A DNA stretch of 22,998 nt, taken from AWTP1-13 sp035258605 (GTDB lineage Bacteria; Pseudomonadota; Alphaproteobacteria; Rhizobiales; Hyphomicrobiaceae). The DNA lies in the NCBI GenBank assembly GCA_035258605.1, contig DATFXD010000387.1:1-22998 (forward strand), read 5' to 3'. The position numbers were made by a program, and so were the translations under genes. The notes beneath the pieces were generated by a model. The model was not told where the DNA came from. It searched no databases and was given only the letters and a program-made list of their open reading frames with translations. Positions 22,221 to 22,998 of the stretch are shown one piece after another. The number at the start of each line of letters is the position of its first letter. Within the stretch, counting starts at the first letter, position 1.

Positions 22221-22847
22221 CTAGACGGTCTGGTCGCCCAGACGAACCGACAGCGGCCCCAAGATGCGGCCGGTCTTCGGGCCTGCGACCGGGGCAACAT
22301 AAAGATCGAACAACAGCTCCAGCGAATCGAGGAACGTCGCCACCAGGTCGAGCAGGGTCCCGAGCCGGATGCGCCCGGCAACCTGATAGTCCTCGCTGAC
22401 CGTGAGCTCGCCCAGCCCGTTGAGGCCCGCAGCGTCGCGTGCGATCAGCCCGCGGCTGCGCAGGAAGGCACTGGCGACGTCGCCGGTTTCGAAGTCGTGC
22501 GCGCTGGTGTCCCCGAGCTCGGCTGCCGCGTCCATCAGCGGCGCCGTGCCGGCCACGAACAGGGCGATCATGGGCCGCAGGCGGCTCTCGCCCCGCTTCA
22601 TGTCCTGGGCGCGCCTGCGCGCCTGTAGCAGGCGGGCCGTCATCGCCAGTTCCAAGGTCCGCACGTTCCTCAGGAACTCGGTGATGTCGCGGTTCTGGCG
22701 CGCCAGCCGCGTCACCGTCAGCGGCTCGGTGGCCGCGGCCAGGCCGACCTTTTCGGTCAACAGATCCTCGCCCATGGCGAGGGCGGCATCGAGATGATCG
22801 CTCAAGAGTGTGATGCCGGCGCTGTGCCCGTCGGCGGTGAGAGGCAT
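22221..22847 (-). CDS. Unrecognised 208-residue protein, mostly helical
   Basis: I do not recognise a family. The protein starts MPLTADGHSAGITLLSDHLDA and appears largely alpha-helical, with heptad-like stretches at about 14-110 (LARQNRDITEFLRNVRTLELAMTARLL, then QARRRAQDMKRGESRLRPMI). The second half has FVAGTAPLMDAAAELGD, AFLRSRGLIARDAAGLN and GTLLDLVATFLDSLELLFDLYV. No signal peptide or convincing membrane segment is seen; it is probably cytoplasmic. ATG 22847 is chosen because GGAG lies eight bases upstream on the minus strand; the frame stays open to ATG 22943, but that part is arginine/cysteine-rich and overlaps a hairpin. Codon use resembles the neighbours, supporting a real gene. It converges on sfsA, 25 bases away. 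Confidence 0.7.
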   Translation of the reverse strand: MPLTADGHSAGITLLSDHLDAALAMGEDLLTEKVGLAAATEPLTVTRLARQNRDITEFLRNVRTLELAMTARLLQARRRAQDMKRGESRLRPMIALFVAGTAPLMDAAAELGDTSAHDFETGDVASAFLRSRGLIARDAAGLNGLGELTVSEDYQVAGRIRLGTLLDLVATFLDSLELLFDLYVAPVAGPKTGRILGPLSVRLGDQTV

Positions 22848-22900
22848 TGCTGTAACTCCGCTGGCCCTTGCAGGACGCGAACACCTCTCCCTGCCCATGA

Positions 22901-22940
22901 AACAAAAACGCGCGCACGATCCAAAACTGATTCGCGCGCG
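22901..22940 (-). terminator. Terminator-shaped hairpin read on the minus strand
   Basis: Read on the minus strand, GCGCGCG (22940-22934) pairs with CGCGCGC (22915-22909; palindromic alternation allows shifts) around an 18-base loop, followed directly by TTTTTGTT (22908-22901). This fits an intrinsic terminator, either ending a minus-strand gene beyond the right edge or acting as an attenuator for the 208-residue gene that begins 54 bases later. The alternating CG tracts could also adopt Z-DNA. To its right, AACCGG is repeated at 22955-22960 and 22967-22972. Confidence 0.5.
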
Positions 22941-22998
22941 CATCCTAACTCGCTAACCGGCTTTTCAACCGGACAAAATCAAAGTTGGTCTATGCAAC

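Noticed and set aside
22848..22943. N-terminal extension of the 208-residue protein to ATG 22943
   Set aside because: The added part is cysteine/arginine-rich and encoded by the hairpin and T run; ATG 22847 has GGAG at good spacing.

Overview
The window is a GC-rich bacterial chromosome segment. By gene order and protein sequence it belongs to an alphaproteobacterium, probably of the Rhodospirillales/Rhizobiales type; I cannot name the species. Evidence for this: the S10-spc-alpha ribosomal clusters are fused, rpmJ is absent after secY and rpsD is absent between rpsK and rpoA, adk lies between secY and rpsM, S14 is the long form, and the cluster is followed by a Do-type protease, rarA and an RluC-type pseudouridine synthase.

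Bases 2-15019 hold the translation/transcription/secretion cluster, all on the plus strand: the end of tuf, the S10 block (rpsJ rplC rplD rplW rplB rpsS rplV rpsC rplP rpmC rpsQ), the spc block (rplN rplX rplE rpsN rpsH rplF rplR rpsE rpmD rplO secY adk) and the alpha block (rpsM rpsK rpoA rplQ). Many neighbours overlap by 1-4 bases or are separated by only a few, which suggests translational coupling. The exceptions are longer spacers with structure: tuf/rpsJ and rplO/secY hold terminator-like hairpins followed by T5 runs, adk/rpsM holds a promoter-like sequence and hairpins, and rpsK/rpoA and rpoA/rplQ hold strong inverted repeats. These probably divide the cluster into separately adjusted expression units.

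Bases 15020-19247 hold an envelope and nucleic-acid maintenance group on the plus strand: a periplasmic Do/DegQ-type protease and rarA 6 bases downstream, probably one operon from a sigma70-like promoter at 15235-15263, then an RluC/RluD-type pseudouridine synthase with its own promoter-like sequence.

Bases 19376-22847 are accessory or housekeeping singles: a class II aldolase-fold protein lacking the usual catalytic glutamate (+), a stand-alone CinA/MoaB-type molybdopterin-binding protein (-), SfsA (+), and an unrecognised 208-residue protein (-). A terminator-shaped hairpin read on the minus strand lies upstream of the last gene.

I see no mobile element, CRISPR array, tRNA, rRNA or phage gene. 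Most of the window is ordinary core genome. The points most worth a second look are the lysine-rich N-terminal extension of L5, the altered DHPN loop of L2, the divergent aldolase, the hairpin placed between Shine-Dalgarno and start of rpmC, and the intra-operon terminator-like structures. I did not find a convincing new multi-gene system.
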